DNA of 64,000 nucleotides from JAJPKK01 sp963807015 (GTDB lineage Bacteria; Pseudomonadota; Alphaproteobacteria; Rhizobiales; Xanthobacteraceae): contig CAWEAS010000012.1 in assembly GCA_963807015.1 (NCBI GenBank), positions 62,001 through 126,000 on the forward strand, read 5' to 3'. Position 1 is the first letter of the stretch, and each line of letters starts with the position of its first letter. Positions 44,310-53,026 of this stretch are shown here, piece after piece. The translations under genes were made by a program, and so were the position numbers. The notes beneath the pieces were generated by a model, which ran no database searches, was not told the origin of the DNA, and saw only the letters and a program-made list of their open reading frames with translations.

Positions 44310-44471
44310 ATGTTTCTTTCCAACGTGCTCTACGTGTACCGCAAATGGCGCCGCTACGACCAGGCGTTGAACGAACTCACGCACCTCACCGATCGGGAAC
44401 TGGCCGACATCGGGATCACAAGGACCGACATCTATCGGATCGCCTGGGACAACGCCGAGAAAACGGCGTGA
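44310..44471 (+). CDS. DUF1127 micro-protein
   Basis: 53 residues, too short for routine length cut-offs: an N-terminal helix (VLYVYRKWRRYDQALNEL) and a C-terminal LTDRELADIGITRTDIYRIAW, the hallmark of DUF1127. Small DUF1127 proteins in rhizobia and related bacteria affect phosphate and carbon metabolism and often bind RNA. Preceded by about 250 bases without another gene. Stands 100 bases before trmFO. Confidence 0.85.
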   Translation: MFLSNVLYVYRKWRRYDQALNELTHLTDRELADIGITRTDIYRIAWDNAEKTA

Positions 44472-44571
44472 TCCGTCGGAAGGGGAATTAAGCGACCGCC
44501 GCGTCGCCGCCGACCTGATCGGGGGTGGCGTTGCGGTTGACTAAAGGCTTAATTCCAATATCCACGGGGTG

Positions 44572-46053
44572 ATGCAGCCCATCCACGTCATCGGCGGCGG
44601 TCTCGCCGGGAGCGAAGCGGCATGGCAAATCGCCGGCCGCGGCGTCCCCGTCGTGCTTCACGAGATGCGCCCGGAGCAGGCGACCCCGGTTCATAAGACC
44701 GGCGCGCTCGCCGAACTGGTTTGCTCCAACTCCTTCCGCTCTGACGACCATGAACAGAACGCAGTCGGCCTCCTTCACGAGGAGATGCGCCGCCTTGGCT
44801 CTCTGATCATGCGGGCGGCCGATGCCAGCCAAGTCCCGGCGGGCGGGGCGCTGGCGGTCGACCGCGACGGCTTCTCGGAGGCAGTGACTGAGGCGCTGGC
44901 CTCAAATGCGCTGATCGAGATTTGCCGCCAAGAAATCAAGGTGCCGCCGCAGGGATGGGATTCAACCATCATCGCCACCGGCCCCCTCACCTCCCCGGCG
45001 CTTGCGGACGAAATCCGTCGGCTGACCGGCGAGGACGCGCTCGCCTTCTTTGACGCCATCGCACCGATCGTTCATCGCAACTCGATCGACATGAACGTCG
45101 CCTGGTTCCAGTCGCGCTACGACAATGCCGGCCCCGGCGGCACCGGGGCCGATTACATCAATTGCCCGCTCGACCGCGCCCAATACGAAGGGTTTCTCGA
45201 TGCCCTGTTTGGCGCGGAGAAAGTATCCTTCCGCGAGTGGGAGACCACGACGCCCTACTTCGACGGCTGCTTGCCGATCGAGGTCATGGCGGCGCGTGGG
45301 CGCGAGACGCTTCGCTTCGGCCCGATGAAGCCGGTGGGCCTGACCAACCCCCACCGCACGGAAAAGCCGTACGCTGTCGTGCAGCTTCGACAGGACAACC
45401 GGCTGGGCACGCTCTTCAACATGGTAGGCTTTCAGACCAAGCTGAAGCATGGCGAACAAGCGCGCGTCTTTCGCATGATCCCGGGCCTTGCCAATGCGGA
45501 GTTTGCCCGGCTTGGCGGCTTGCACCGCAACACTTTCCTCAATTCGCCACGGCTGCTCGATGGCAAGCTCCGCCTCAAGGCGATGCCCCGACTGCGCTTT
45601 GCGGGGCAGATCACCGGCTGCGAGGGTTACGTGGAATCGGCTGCCATTGGGCTCCTGGCCGGCCGATTTGCCGCCGCCGAGCGCCGCGGGGAGCCGGCAG
45701 TGCCGCCACCGCCGACGACAGCCCATGGCGCGCTGCTTGCCCACATCACCGGCGGACATCTCGATCTTCCGGTGGAAAAGATCGACGCGGGGCCGCGATC
45801 GTTCCAGCCGATGAACGTCAACTTCGGCTTGTTTCCGCCGCTCGAGCGCTCCCCATCCCGCACTGCTGATGGCCAGCGCCTCCGCGGCAGCGCCAAGGCC
45901 ATGGCGAAGCGCCGCGCCCTGACCGCCCGCGCGCTTGCGAACCTCGATGCCTGGAAGCGGCAGGCGGAGCCCGACGGCGCCTCAAACTTCGCCGGCGGCG
46001 CTCCACTGGTGCCCGAGGCGGAACGCGTCAGCATGCCGGAGCCGCAACGATGA
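44572..46053 (+). CDS. trmFO: Folate-dependent tRNA m5U54 methyltransferase TrmFO
   Basis: 493 residues from ATG at 44572. FAD-binding N-terminus (VIGGGLAGSEAAWQ), followed by MRPEQATPVHKTGALAELVC and SFRSDDHEQNAVGLLHEEMR, all typical of TrmFO, which methylates U54 in the T loop using methylenetetrahydrofolate. The C-terminal GHLDLPVEKIDAGPRSFQPM also fits. Its stop overlaps the start of the kinase-fusion gene (ATGA), so the two are translationally coupled. Confidence 0.95.
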   Translation: MQPIHVIGGGLAGSEAAWQIAGRGVPVVLHEMRPEQATPVHKTGALAELVCSNSFRSDDHEQNAVGLLHEEMRRLGSLIMRAADASQVPAGGALAVDRDGFSEAVTEALASNALIEICRQEIKVPPQGWDSTIIATGPLTSPALADEIRRLTGEDALAFFDAIAPIVHRNSIDMNVAWFQSRYDNAGPGGTGADYINCPLDRAQYEGFLDALFGAEKVSFREWETTTPYFDGCLPIEVMAARGRETLRFGPMKPVGLTNPHRTEKPYAVVQLRQDNRLGTLFNMVGFQTKLKHGEQARVFRMIPGLANAEFARLGGLHRNTFLNSPRLLDGKLRLKAMPRLRFAGQITGCEGYVESAAIGLLAGRFAAAERRGEPAVPPPPTTAHGALLAHITGGHLDLPVEKIDAGPRSFQPMNVNFGLFPPLERSPSRTADGQRLRGSAKAMAKRRALTARALANLDAWKRQAEPDGASNFAGGAPLVPEAERVSMPEPQR

Positions 46054-47498
46054 CTGCGATCGAACACACCGGCCTGCGCGACGAGCTTGCCGGCCGCTGG
46101 CAGACGGGCGTTGTCCTCAAGCGCGATGTCTTCTCGACCGTCGAGCGCGGCATTTTTGTCGGCCCGACGGGCGACATGCCTGCGGTCTTGCGGCGACTCG
46201 ACGAGGTGCCGTGGTGGTCACGGCCGCTCGCCTATGTGCTGTTCCACCGCGAGCGGCGTGCGCTTGCCGCGACGAACGCCCTCGGGATCGCGCCGCCCCT
46301 TCTCTATGCCGATCGCAGCCGGCTGGTGCGCGGCTACATTCCCGGCAGCGCGCTCAAAATCGCGCGACCGTTCGGCGACGTCGCCTATTTCCGCTCGGCA
46401 CGAGCGGCGCTGCGGACGCTGCACCGGGCGGGCATCACCCACAACGATCTCGCCAAGGAGCAGAACTGGCTGCACAGCCCGGATGGCCGCGCCTATCTCC
46501 TCGACTTCCAGCTGGCGTCCATGTTCCGGCAACGCAGTTGGCTCTTTCGCATCGCGGCCTATGAGGACCTGCGCCATTTCCTCAAGCACAAGCGGCGCTA
46601 CCTCCCTGACGCCATAACGCCGGCCGAGCGACGCGTGCTCGCCCGCAAGAGCTTGCCGACACGCGTCTGGATGATGACCGGCAAGAAGCTCTACATGCTC
46701 GTCACCCGCGGCCTTCTCGGCTTCATCAATTCCGAGGGCGGCGGCGTGCGACTCGCCCGCGACGCGCCGGCGATCGAGGCCGCGCTACGGAATATTGCGC
46801 GTGTGCGCGACGCCGCCGTGCTCGATTTTCCGGACCGCAAAGGCTCGACCGGCCTCTATGCTTTCGTCGAAGGCGATATGCCGTTGCGCGAGGACGTCGT
46901 CCGGACAGAACTCGCCGGCGCACTTGGCGCAGAGCGATTGCCTGAGTTTCTGCAGATCGCCGACGCGCTGCCGCGAACAGCCGAAGGCAACGTGCGACGG
47001 GACATCCTTCGGCTCATCAGCACCAACCAAGTCGATCTGATCGAGCCCATGATCACGTCGCCCGAGGAATGGCGGCTCGTCGATCGCCTGGTGGTCGCCC
47101 GCAAGAACCTCTACGGCGCACCGGCAGTGACGGCAGCGCTGATATCGCATCCGGCGGTGCGCGACGCCGCCGTCCTCGCCTATCCTGACCGGCTCACCGG
47201 GACAGGTCTTTATGCCTTCGTCGAAGCCGCGGATGCCACCGCCGAAACGGTGAAGGAAGACAAGCTCGCAAGTTATGTCGCCGAGGCCGTCGGTCGCGAG
47301 AACGCACCGAATTTCATTCAGGTGGTTCCATTACTGCCGCGCAACGCTGCGGGCCACGTGCGCACCGACATCTTGCAGCTCGTTGCCACAAACCAGGTCG
47401 ACAGCATCGAGCCGCTGATCACGTCGGACGCCGAACGCGCGACCGTCGCGCGTATCCTGAACGCGCGGTACAACATGCGCGACCGGTTCGTCTTGTAG
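46050..47498 (+). CDS. Kinase-like domain fused to two AMP-binding-C domains
   Basis: 482 residues. The first 230 resemble lipopolysaccharide-type/RIO-like small kinases: catalytic loop ITHNDLAKEQNW (Asp133, Asn139) and a DFQ in place of DFG (Asp152). Two copies of an adenylation-enzyme C-terminal subdomain follow (about 260-345 and 365-480), each with VRDAAVLxFPDR and a degenerate A10 loop (PRTAEGNVRRDIL, PRNAAGHVRTDIL) where the usual catalytic Lys is missing. No adenylation core is present. It overlaps trmFO by four bases. Possible roles include regulation or modification linked to a carrier; none is proven. Confidence 0.8.
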   Translation: MTAIEHTGLRDELAGRWQTGVVLKRDVFSTVERGIFVGPTGDMPAVLRRLDEVPWWSRPLAYVLFHRERRALAATNALGIAPPLLYADRSRLVRGYIPGSALKIARPFGDVAYFRSARAALRTLHRAGITHNDLAKEQNWLHSPDGRAYLLDFQLASMFRQRSWLFRIAAYEDLRHFLKHKRRYLPDAITPAERRVLARKSLPTRVWMMTGKKLYMLVTRGLLGFINSEGGGVRLARDAPAIEAALRNIARVRDAAVLDFPDRKGSTGLYAFVEGDMPLREDVVRTELAGALGAERLPEFLQIADALPRTAEGNVRRDILRLISTNQVDLIEPMITSPEEWRLVDRLVVARKNLYGAPAVTAALISHPAVRDAAVLAYPDRLTGTGLYAFVEAADATAETVKEDKLASYVAEAVGRENAPNFIQVVPLLPRNAAGHVRTDILQLVATNQVDSIEPLITSDAERATVARILNARYNMRDRFVL

Positions 47499-47509
47499 TC
47501 GGATATCGA

Positions 47510-48340
47510 TCAAACCGCCGGCCAGCGTCGCGAGGCGCGCCATAGCGTCCATTGCCGGCGCCATTGCGGAACCTCGACCGCTTCGAATGGATTGGCGGCG
47601 GCAGCGTCGAGCCGATCGAGCGCTTGTGGCACCAAGGCGACGATGAGAAACGCGGGTGCGGCCGCAGTGGGAAGTGCCGGCGCCGCTGCGCGAAAACCAG
47701 CAAACGCCTCGCGCGCGTGGGCGCGCAACTCAGCGAGCGCGGCCTGCAGTCCGGGCGTCGCCTGGCGCCGTTCCAATTCGCCTTGGTGAACGCCGTGACG
47801 CGTCGCAAGATCGCGGGGCATGAAAATGTGCCCGCGCGCGATGTCGATCGGAAAGCGGAGAAGCGCCTGCGTTACGCCTTGGGCCACGCCAGCCCGTTCC
47901 GCCGCGGAATCTGCGTGCGGGACGCCGAGAATTCGCGCTCCGAGCACGAACAGCGTGCCCAACGTGTTCGCCGCATAAGCATCGAGATCGGCAATGCTCG
48001 CTGGCGGATCGTCGTAGAGATCGAAGGCGTGAGCATCGATCAGCGCGATCAGCATTTCTGTCGAGAGCCCGCATTGCGCGATCGTGTCGAGGAGCGCGGC
48101 CGCGACCGGATTTGCCCTCGCTTCGCCTGCGTTTGCGAGCGCGTCGCGCCACCACTGCAGCCGCAACTCGCCCGCCATCGGCTCGCTAACCGCCGCGGCC
48201 ACGCGCGAAATCTCGCTGGCGAAGGCATAGAGCGCGTATAGGTGCCGGCGGGCTGGAAGCGGCGCGAACAGAGCAGCGAGATAGCGGTCTTTGTCCGCCT
48301 CGCGTACCAATGCCTCGCAATGAGAATAAGAGTCCTGCAC
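47510..48340 (-). CDS. NDUFAF6-like squalene/phytoene synthase family protein
   Basis: 276 residues with the isoprenyl-synthase helical fold: DKDRYLAALF, LRLQWWRDALANA and DLYDDPPASIADLDAYA. The aspartate-rich catalytic segment of true synthases (YAFCRxxDDxxD) is replaced by YAFASEISRVAAAV, so phytoene or squalene synthesis is unlikely. The homologous human protein NDUFAF6 assists complex I assembly. It follows the Mth938/NDUFAF3-like gene, 17 bases downstream, in the secDF neighbourhood. Convergent with the kinase-fusion gene. Confidence 0.8.
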   Translation of the reverse strand: MQDSYSHCEALVREADKDRYLAALFAPLPARRHLYALYAFASEISRVAAAVSEPMAGELRLQWWRDALANAGEARANPVAAALLDTIAQCGLSTEMLIALIDAHAFDLYDDPPASIADLDAYAANTLGTLFVLGARILGVPHADSAAERAGVAQGVTQALLRFPIDIARGHIFMPRDLATRHGVHQGELERRQATPGLQAALAELRAHAREAFAGFRAAAPALPTAAAPAFLIVALVPQALDRLDAAAANPFEAVEVPQWRRQWTLWRASRRWPAV

Positions 48341-48357
48341 CGCGGAACTCTTGTCCT

Positions 48358-48735
48358 TCAGTCTACAGCGATCAGGAGCGCGCCGATGCGGCGCCGTTCG
48401 CCCAGTAAAATGTTGTAGGTGCTGACCGCGGAACCGGTGGTCATGGCTTCAACCGCGATGTGACGCGAACGGAAGGCGGCGCGCAACGCCGGGCTGGGCG
48501 GAATGAGCTGCGTTCCCGTCCCGATCAGAAAATGATCGATACCCGCATCCGGCGCGAGCGCAACACTCAATGCGGCAACATCAACCTCCGCCGCTGCCTT
48601 AACCGGCGACGCCCAGATGCCGCGAGGCAGACACAGCAGCGAGCCGCGATGCGACATGTCGGCAAAGCGGAAACCGCCCTTGCCGTACGCCTCGATCGTG
48701 GCCGCATAAGGCAGGTGGCGGTTGGCCTCGTCCAC
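48358..48735 (-). CDS. Mth938/NDUFAF3-like domain protein
   Basis: 125 residues with the DUF498/Mth938 fold: IEAYGKGGFRFADMSHRGSLL, FLIGTGTQLIPPSPALRAAF and a C-terminal AVSTYNILLGERRRIGALLI. The human homologue NDUFAF3 takes part in complex I assembly. It lies 23 bases after secF and 17 before the NDUFAF6-like gene, the order seen in many alphaproteobacteria. Confidence 0.85.
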   Translation of the reverse strand: MDEANRHLPYAATIEAYGKGGFRFADMSHRGSLLCLPRGIWASPVKAAAEVDVAALSVALAPDAGIDHFLIGTGTQLIPPSPALRAAFRSRHIAVEAMTTGSAVSTYNILLGERRRIGALLIAVD

Positions 48736-48758
48736 CTCGGCCTCGTCGCCGATTGCCG

Positions 48759-49760
48759 TCAGCGCCGTGCCTTTGCCGGAACGCGAGAGCCGCCCGCCGT
48801 CGCCAATGGGGGCGACGCCACCTCCTTCTCGTCTTCCTCGGGCGCCTGCGGAACGAACTGCCGCCCGGTGCCGACGCCGAGATAGATGAGGATCGGCGAC
48901 GCGATGAAAACCGACGTATAGGTACCGACCAGGGCGGCGCCGAACATCATGGTCGCGGTGAACGAGTGGATCGCCTCGCCGCCGAACAGCAGCAACGCCA
49001 ACAGAGCGAGCAGCACCGTCACGTGGGTGATGACGGAGCGTGACAGCGTCGCGTTGATCGACACGTTGAGCAGCTCCGTCATCGGCATTCTCTTGTAGCG
49101 CCGCAGCATTTCGCGGATACGGTCATAGATGACGACGGTGTCGTTGAGCGAATAGCCCAGAATCGTCAGCAGCGCCGCGATGCTGGTGAGGTCGAAATCG
49201 ATTTGCGTGATCGACATGAAGCCAAGCGTGAGCACGATATCGTGCACGTTGGCGATCATGGCGCCGAGAGCGAACTGCCATTCAAACCGGAACCACAGGT
49301 AAATCAGGATGGCCGCGATGGCGAGGAAGATTCCGATAATGCCCCAGTGCAAAAACTCGCCTGAAATGCGCGGCCCCACCACCTCGACGCGGCGGTAGTC
49401 GACAGCGTCGCCCAGCGCACCCCGCACCTTGGTTTCGGATATCTGCTGCGCCTCTTCGCCGCCCGGTTGTCTCGCGATCCGGATCAGCACCACGTCCGGC
49501 GAACCATATTCCTGGAGCTGGATCTCGCCGAGACCCAGTTCGCCCAGCGTTGACCGCATCTTGGCGATGTCGATCGGGCCAGACTTCGATTGCACTTCCA
49601 TCAAGGTACCGCCCTTGAAGTCGATGCCGAAATTCAGGCCGTGGGTGAAATAGAGCGTGATCGCTATGATCGACAATATCGCCGAGATCGGAAAGCTGAT
49701 CCGGCGAAAGCGGATGAAATCGAACGAGGTCTCGTCCGGGACGATGCGAAGCAGGAACAC
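48759..49760 (-). CDS. secF: Protein translocase subunit SecF
   Basis: 333 residues. First membrane helix, then the periplasmic signature HGLNFGIDFKGGTLMEV, and a cluster of five further helices, including VHDIVLTLGFM and YSLNDTVVIYDRIREMLRRY. SecDF uses the proton gradient to pull proteins across the inner membrane after SecYEG. It lies 31 bases after secD and leads into the Mth938 gene. Confidence 0.97.
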   Translation of the reverse strand: MFLLRIVPDETSFDFIRFRRISFPISAILSIIAITLYFTHGLNFGIDFKGGTLMEVQSKSGPIDIAKMRSTLGELGLGEIQLQEYGSPDVVLIRIARQPGGEEAQQISETKVRGALGDAVDYRRVEVVGPRISGEFLHWGIIGIFLAIAAILIYLWFRFEWQFALGAMIANVHDIVLTLGFMSITQIDFDLTSIAALLTILGYSLNDTVVIYDRIREMLRRYKRMPMTELLNVSINATLSRSVITHVTVLLALLALLLFGGEAIHSFTATMMFGAALVGTYTSVFIASPILIYLGVGTGRQFVPQAPEEDEKEVASPPLATAGGSRVPAKARR

Positions 49761-49791
49761 GAGGTGTCTTCCTTGTGGACAGGGGCGCCGA

Positions 49792-51399
49792 CTAGATCGG
49801 CACGGCTTGCGGCCGCATCATGCGCACCCACCAAGCGACGATCAGCCGCGTCAGGGTGAAGGCCGTAAACAGAGTAGTGACGATTCCGACTCCGAGCGTG
49901 ACGGCGAAGCCGCGCACCGGACCGGTGCCGATCATGAACAGCACAGCCGCAGCGATGAAGGTCGTGATGTTGGAATCGAGGATCGTCGCGAGCGCGCGGG
50001 TGAAACCCGCATCGATTGCGGTGATTGGCGTACGCCCGTGGCGCACCTCCTCGCGGATGCGTTCGTAAATGAGGACGTTCGAGTTGACCGCGATGCCGAC
50101 GGTGAGCACGATGCCGGCGATGCCAGGCAATGTTAGCGTCGCGCTGAGCAACGACAGGACGCCGATGATCATCGCCACGTTCACGGCGACCGCGATGTTG
50201 GCGAACAGTCCGAAGAGCCCGTAGGTCGCCAGCATGAAGACTACGACCAGGATGGCGCCGGCGATCGAGGCCGTTTCGCCGGCCTTGATCGAATCCTGTC
50301 CGAGCCCTGGCCCGACCACGCGTTGCTCGATCGGGGTGAGCTTGGCGGGGAGAGCACCGGCGCGCAGAAGGATCGCGAGATTGTTAGCGGACTCCACCGA
50401 GAAATTGCCGGAGATCTGACCCGAGCCACCAAGGATCGGCTCGCGGATGACCGGGGCGGAAATCACCTCGTTGTCGAGCACGATCGCGAACGGCCGCCCG
50501 ACGTTTTCCTGCGTCGCCGCGCCGAATTTGCGGGCGCCGCTTAGGTTGAACTTGAAGTTGACGATCGGCTCATTGGTTCGTTGATCGAAGGAGGCCTGCG
50601 CATCCGTGAGATCCGATCCGTCGACTAGCGCCTGTTTATACACGAGGACAGGGATGCGCTGGTTGTCGCGAGTCTCATATAGCACTTCCGAGTCAGGCGG
50701 CGGCCGGGTTTTCAGAGCGTCCTCCGCGGTCATCGACGTATCGACCATGCGGAATTCGAGTTTCGCGGTCCGGCCAAGCAACTCCAGCAGGCGCCTCGGA
50801 TCCCCAAGACCCGGTACCTGCACCAAGATGCGGTCGACGCCTTGGCGCTGAATCGTCGGCTCGACGAGGCCCAGTTCGTTGATGCGCTTCTCAATGATCG
50901 GGATCGACTGATCGACGGTCTGGCGCTCGCGCTCAGTCATGCCTGCGTCCGTCGGCGTCAGACGGATCAGCCCGCCGCCGGTGTCAGTAATGTCGAGGCT
51001 ACGCTGCCCGTTGCCGGCCAACACACCGCCGAGCGGCTGCGACAGATCGCGAAGCTTGTTGAAGGCGGTCTGGAAGTTATTGTCCTCGCGCAGCCTGACT
51101 TCGACGCTGTTGCCGCGCACCACCGGCGGATTCGCCCAGTTGATGCGAGCATCGCGGAGCGTGCGCCGCACGTCATCACGCAAAGTGTCGAGGCGCTGCT
51201 TGCGGATGTCGTTCTTATCGACCTCGAGGAGGATCGAGGAACCGCCCTGTAGATCAAGGCCGAGCACCAAGCGGCGCTGCGCCCAGGTCGGCCAGGTCTT
51301 CACGGTCTGCTCGGAAAAGAAATTGGGGATGGAGAAGCTGCATATGACCAGCGCCGTCAATAAGATTGCCGCCGCCTTCGTCCGTGAAAAATATAGCAT
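49792..51399 (-). CDS. secD: Protein translocase subunit SecD
   Basis: 535 residues. N-terminal helix, periplasmic P1 domains with RRLVLGLDLQGGSSILLEVD, and a C-terminal membrane part with VAVNVAMIIGVLSLLSATL and VNSNVLIYERIREEVRHG. Works with SecF. It begins 26 bases after yajC, the usual yajC-secD-secF order. Confidence 0.97.
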   Translation of the reverse strand: MLYFSRTKAAAILLTALVICSFSIPNFFSEQTVKTWPTWAQRRLVLGLDLQGGSSILLEVDKNDIRKQRLDTLRDDVRRTLRDARINWANPPVVRGNSVEVRLREDNNFQTAFNKLRDLSQPLGGVLAGNGQRSLDITDTGGGLIRLTPTDAGMTERERQTVDQSIPIIEKRINELGLVEPTIQRQGVDRILVQVPGLGDPRRLLELLGRTAKLEFRMVDTSMTAEDALKTRPPPDSEVLYETRDNQRIPVLVYKQALVDGSDLTDAQASFDQRTNEPIVNFKFNLSGARKFGAATQENVGRPFAIVLDNEVISAPVIREPILGGSGQISGNFSVESANNLAILLRAGALPAKLTPIEQRVVGPGLGQDSIKAGETASIAGAILVVVFMLATYGLFGLFANIAVAVNVAMIIGVLSLLSATLTLPGIAGIVLTVGIAVNSNVLIYERIREEVRHGRTPITAIDAGFTRALATILDSNITTFIAAAVLFMIGTGPVRGFAVTLGVGIVTTLFTAFTLTRLIVAWWVRMMRPQAVPI

Positions 51400-51425
51400 C
51401 GGCGTTCACCCGAGTTGCGCTGGCA

Positions 51426-51767
51426 TCAGCCCACAGCGCCCTTATCTTCTTTCACCGGCTCGCCTTTGGCACGCACGTCGGTCACCATGGACCTGACCTG
51501 GCGCACCCGCACGCCGTCGGCAACCTCGATCTCGACTTGTTCGTCGTCTACCAATTTGGTGACTTTGCCGACGAGCCCGCCGGAGGTGATGACCGTGTCG
51601 CCGCGGCGCAAATTTTTCACCAGCTCCTGATGCTGCTTTGCCCGTCTCTGCTGCGGCCGCAGGATCAGGAAATACATAATTACGAATATAAGCACGAACG
51701 GCAGCACCTGGTACATGAAATCGGAGCCACCGATTCCCACGCCCTGTGCGAAGGCGGGTGTGATCAT
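51426..51767 (-). CDS. yajC: Preprotein translocase subunit YajC
   Basis: 113 residues: one N-terminal membrane helix (LPFVLIFVIMYFLILRPQQ) followed by a small beta domain (RRGDTVITSGGLVGKVTK). YajC associates with SecDF. First gene of the secretion unit, divergent from the DUF815 ATPase. Confidence 0.96.
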   Translation of the reverse strand: MITPAFAQGVGIGGSDFMYQVLPFVLIFVIMYFLILRPQQRRAKQHQELVKNLRRGDTVITSGGLVGKVTKLVDDEQVEIEVADGVRVRQVRSMVTDVRAKGEPVKEDKGAVG

Positions 51768-52051
51768 CTCGACAAATCTCCAAGTCTCCGCGGCACGGTC
51801 TCCGCGGCGTTGATTTTTCGCAGGATATACCGCCTGGAGCGGCGCGCCCGGACGTCGCCATAGCCAACAAAGTTGCGCGGACTATACCGGCCGGCCGCCC
51901 GATTGCAACGCGTTCCGGGCACCCGCCCTTGCCGCCCGGCGGTGGCACAAAAAGGCCTGCGATCCCTTGCGCGGTGCCGCCCTCGACTTGCAGCCCAAGC
52001 CGCTCCCCGCTATTGGAGGCCGCCCCAATCACGGGGCTCGCAAGCAGCTTC

Positions 52052-52954
52052 ATGTCACCACCCGAGTACCCAAAATCCAAGCCTCCGGTCCGGGAAAACG
52101 TTCTTGACCGCATTGCCCGTGCGCTGGAACGGCTCGCGCCGACACCGCCGGTCGCGCCGGATTTCAGCGGCGCCGACGCGTTCATATGGCATCCGGACGC
52201 CCGCCGGCTCGCGCCAGTCCCGCGCGTAAACCGCGTCGCCATGTCACTGTTGAAGGGCATCGACCGGATGCGCGACATCCTGGTGGAGAACACCGAACGG
52301 TTCGCCCGCGGGCTGCCCGCCAACAACGCCCTGTTGTGGGGTGCGCGCGGCATGGGCAAATCGTCGCTCGTCAAGGCTGCGCACGCTGCCGTCAATGCCG
52401 GACTCGGCCGTGATGCCGGGCTGCTGAAGCTCGTCGAAATTCATCGCGAGGACATTGAGAGCCTGCCGGACCTGATGGCGCTGCTGCGTGCTGCGCCCTA
52501 TCGGTTCCTCGTCTTCTGCGACGACCTGTCGTTCGATGCGGAGGATACGTCCTACAAGTCTCTCAAAGCTGTGCTCGAAGGCGGTATCGAAGGCCGGCCC
52601 GACAACGTGATCCTCTACGCCACCTCCAACCGCCGCCACCTCATGGCCCGCGAGATGATCGACAACGAGCGGTCAAGCGCCATCAATCCCGGCGAAGCGG
52701 TCGAGGAGAAGGTATCGTTGTCGGATCGCTTCGGCCTCTGGCTCGGCTTCCACCGCTGCAGCCAGGAGGAATTCCTTGCCATGGTCGAGGGCTACGTCGC
52801 TCATCACCGGTTGCCGATCGAGCCGGAAACCCTCCGGCGCGAAGCACTCGAATGGGCGACGACGCGCGGCTCGCGCTCAGGCCGCGTCGCCTGGCAGTAT
52901 GTTCAGGATCTTGCCGGACGCCTTGGCGTTCCGCTGACCGAAGAGAAGCGGTAG
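52052..52954 (+). CDS. DUF815-family AAA-type ATPase
   Basis: 300 residues. Walker A GARGMGKSSLVK at about 97, Walker B YRFLVFCDDLSFD, sensor-like VILYATSNRRHLMARE and SLSDRFGLWLGFHRCSQEEF. These match DUF815, an AAA+ group without an established function. It sits between yajC and the LysM protein, facing away from yajC and towards the LysM gene. Start 52052 lacks a strong ribosome-binding site; ATG is chosen by conservation of length. Confidence 0.87.
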   Translation: MSPPEYPKSKPPVRENVLDRIARALERLAPTPPVAPDFSGADAFIWHPDARRLAPVPRVNRVAMSLLKGIDRMRDILVENTERFARGLPANNALLWGARGMGKSSLVKAAHAAVNAGLGRDAGLLKLVEIHREDIESLPDLMALLRAAPYRFLVFCDDLSFDAEDTSYKSLKAVLEGGIEGRPDNVILYATSNRRHLMAREMIDNERSSAINPGEAVEEKVSLSDRFGLWLGFHRCSQEEFLAMVEGYVAHHRLPIEPETLRREALEWATTRGSRSGRVAWQYVQDLAGRLGVPLTEEKR

Positions 52955-52968
52955 CTCCAAAAGCGCCG

Positions 52969-53000
52969 CGTGCCCACGCGGACTTTCCGTCGTGGGCACG
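52969..53000. terminator. Inverted repeat between convergent genes
   Basis: CGTGCCCACG (52969-52978) and CGTGGGCACG (52991-53000) form a 10-bp hairpin with a 12-base loop between the ends of the convergent DUF815 and LysM genes. It could stop transcription from both sides. The same GTGCCCAC core appears in the inner arms at 25283-25319. Confidence 0.5.
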
Positions 53001-53026
53001 CGTCCCCTCACCCCACCCCACAGCTT

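Noticed and set aside
47510..48340. A carotenoid or hopanoid-squalene synthase
   Set aside because: The first aspartate-rich catalytic motif is missing and the gene neighbours are complex I assembly and secretion genes.
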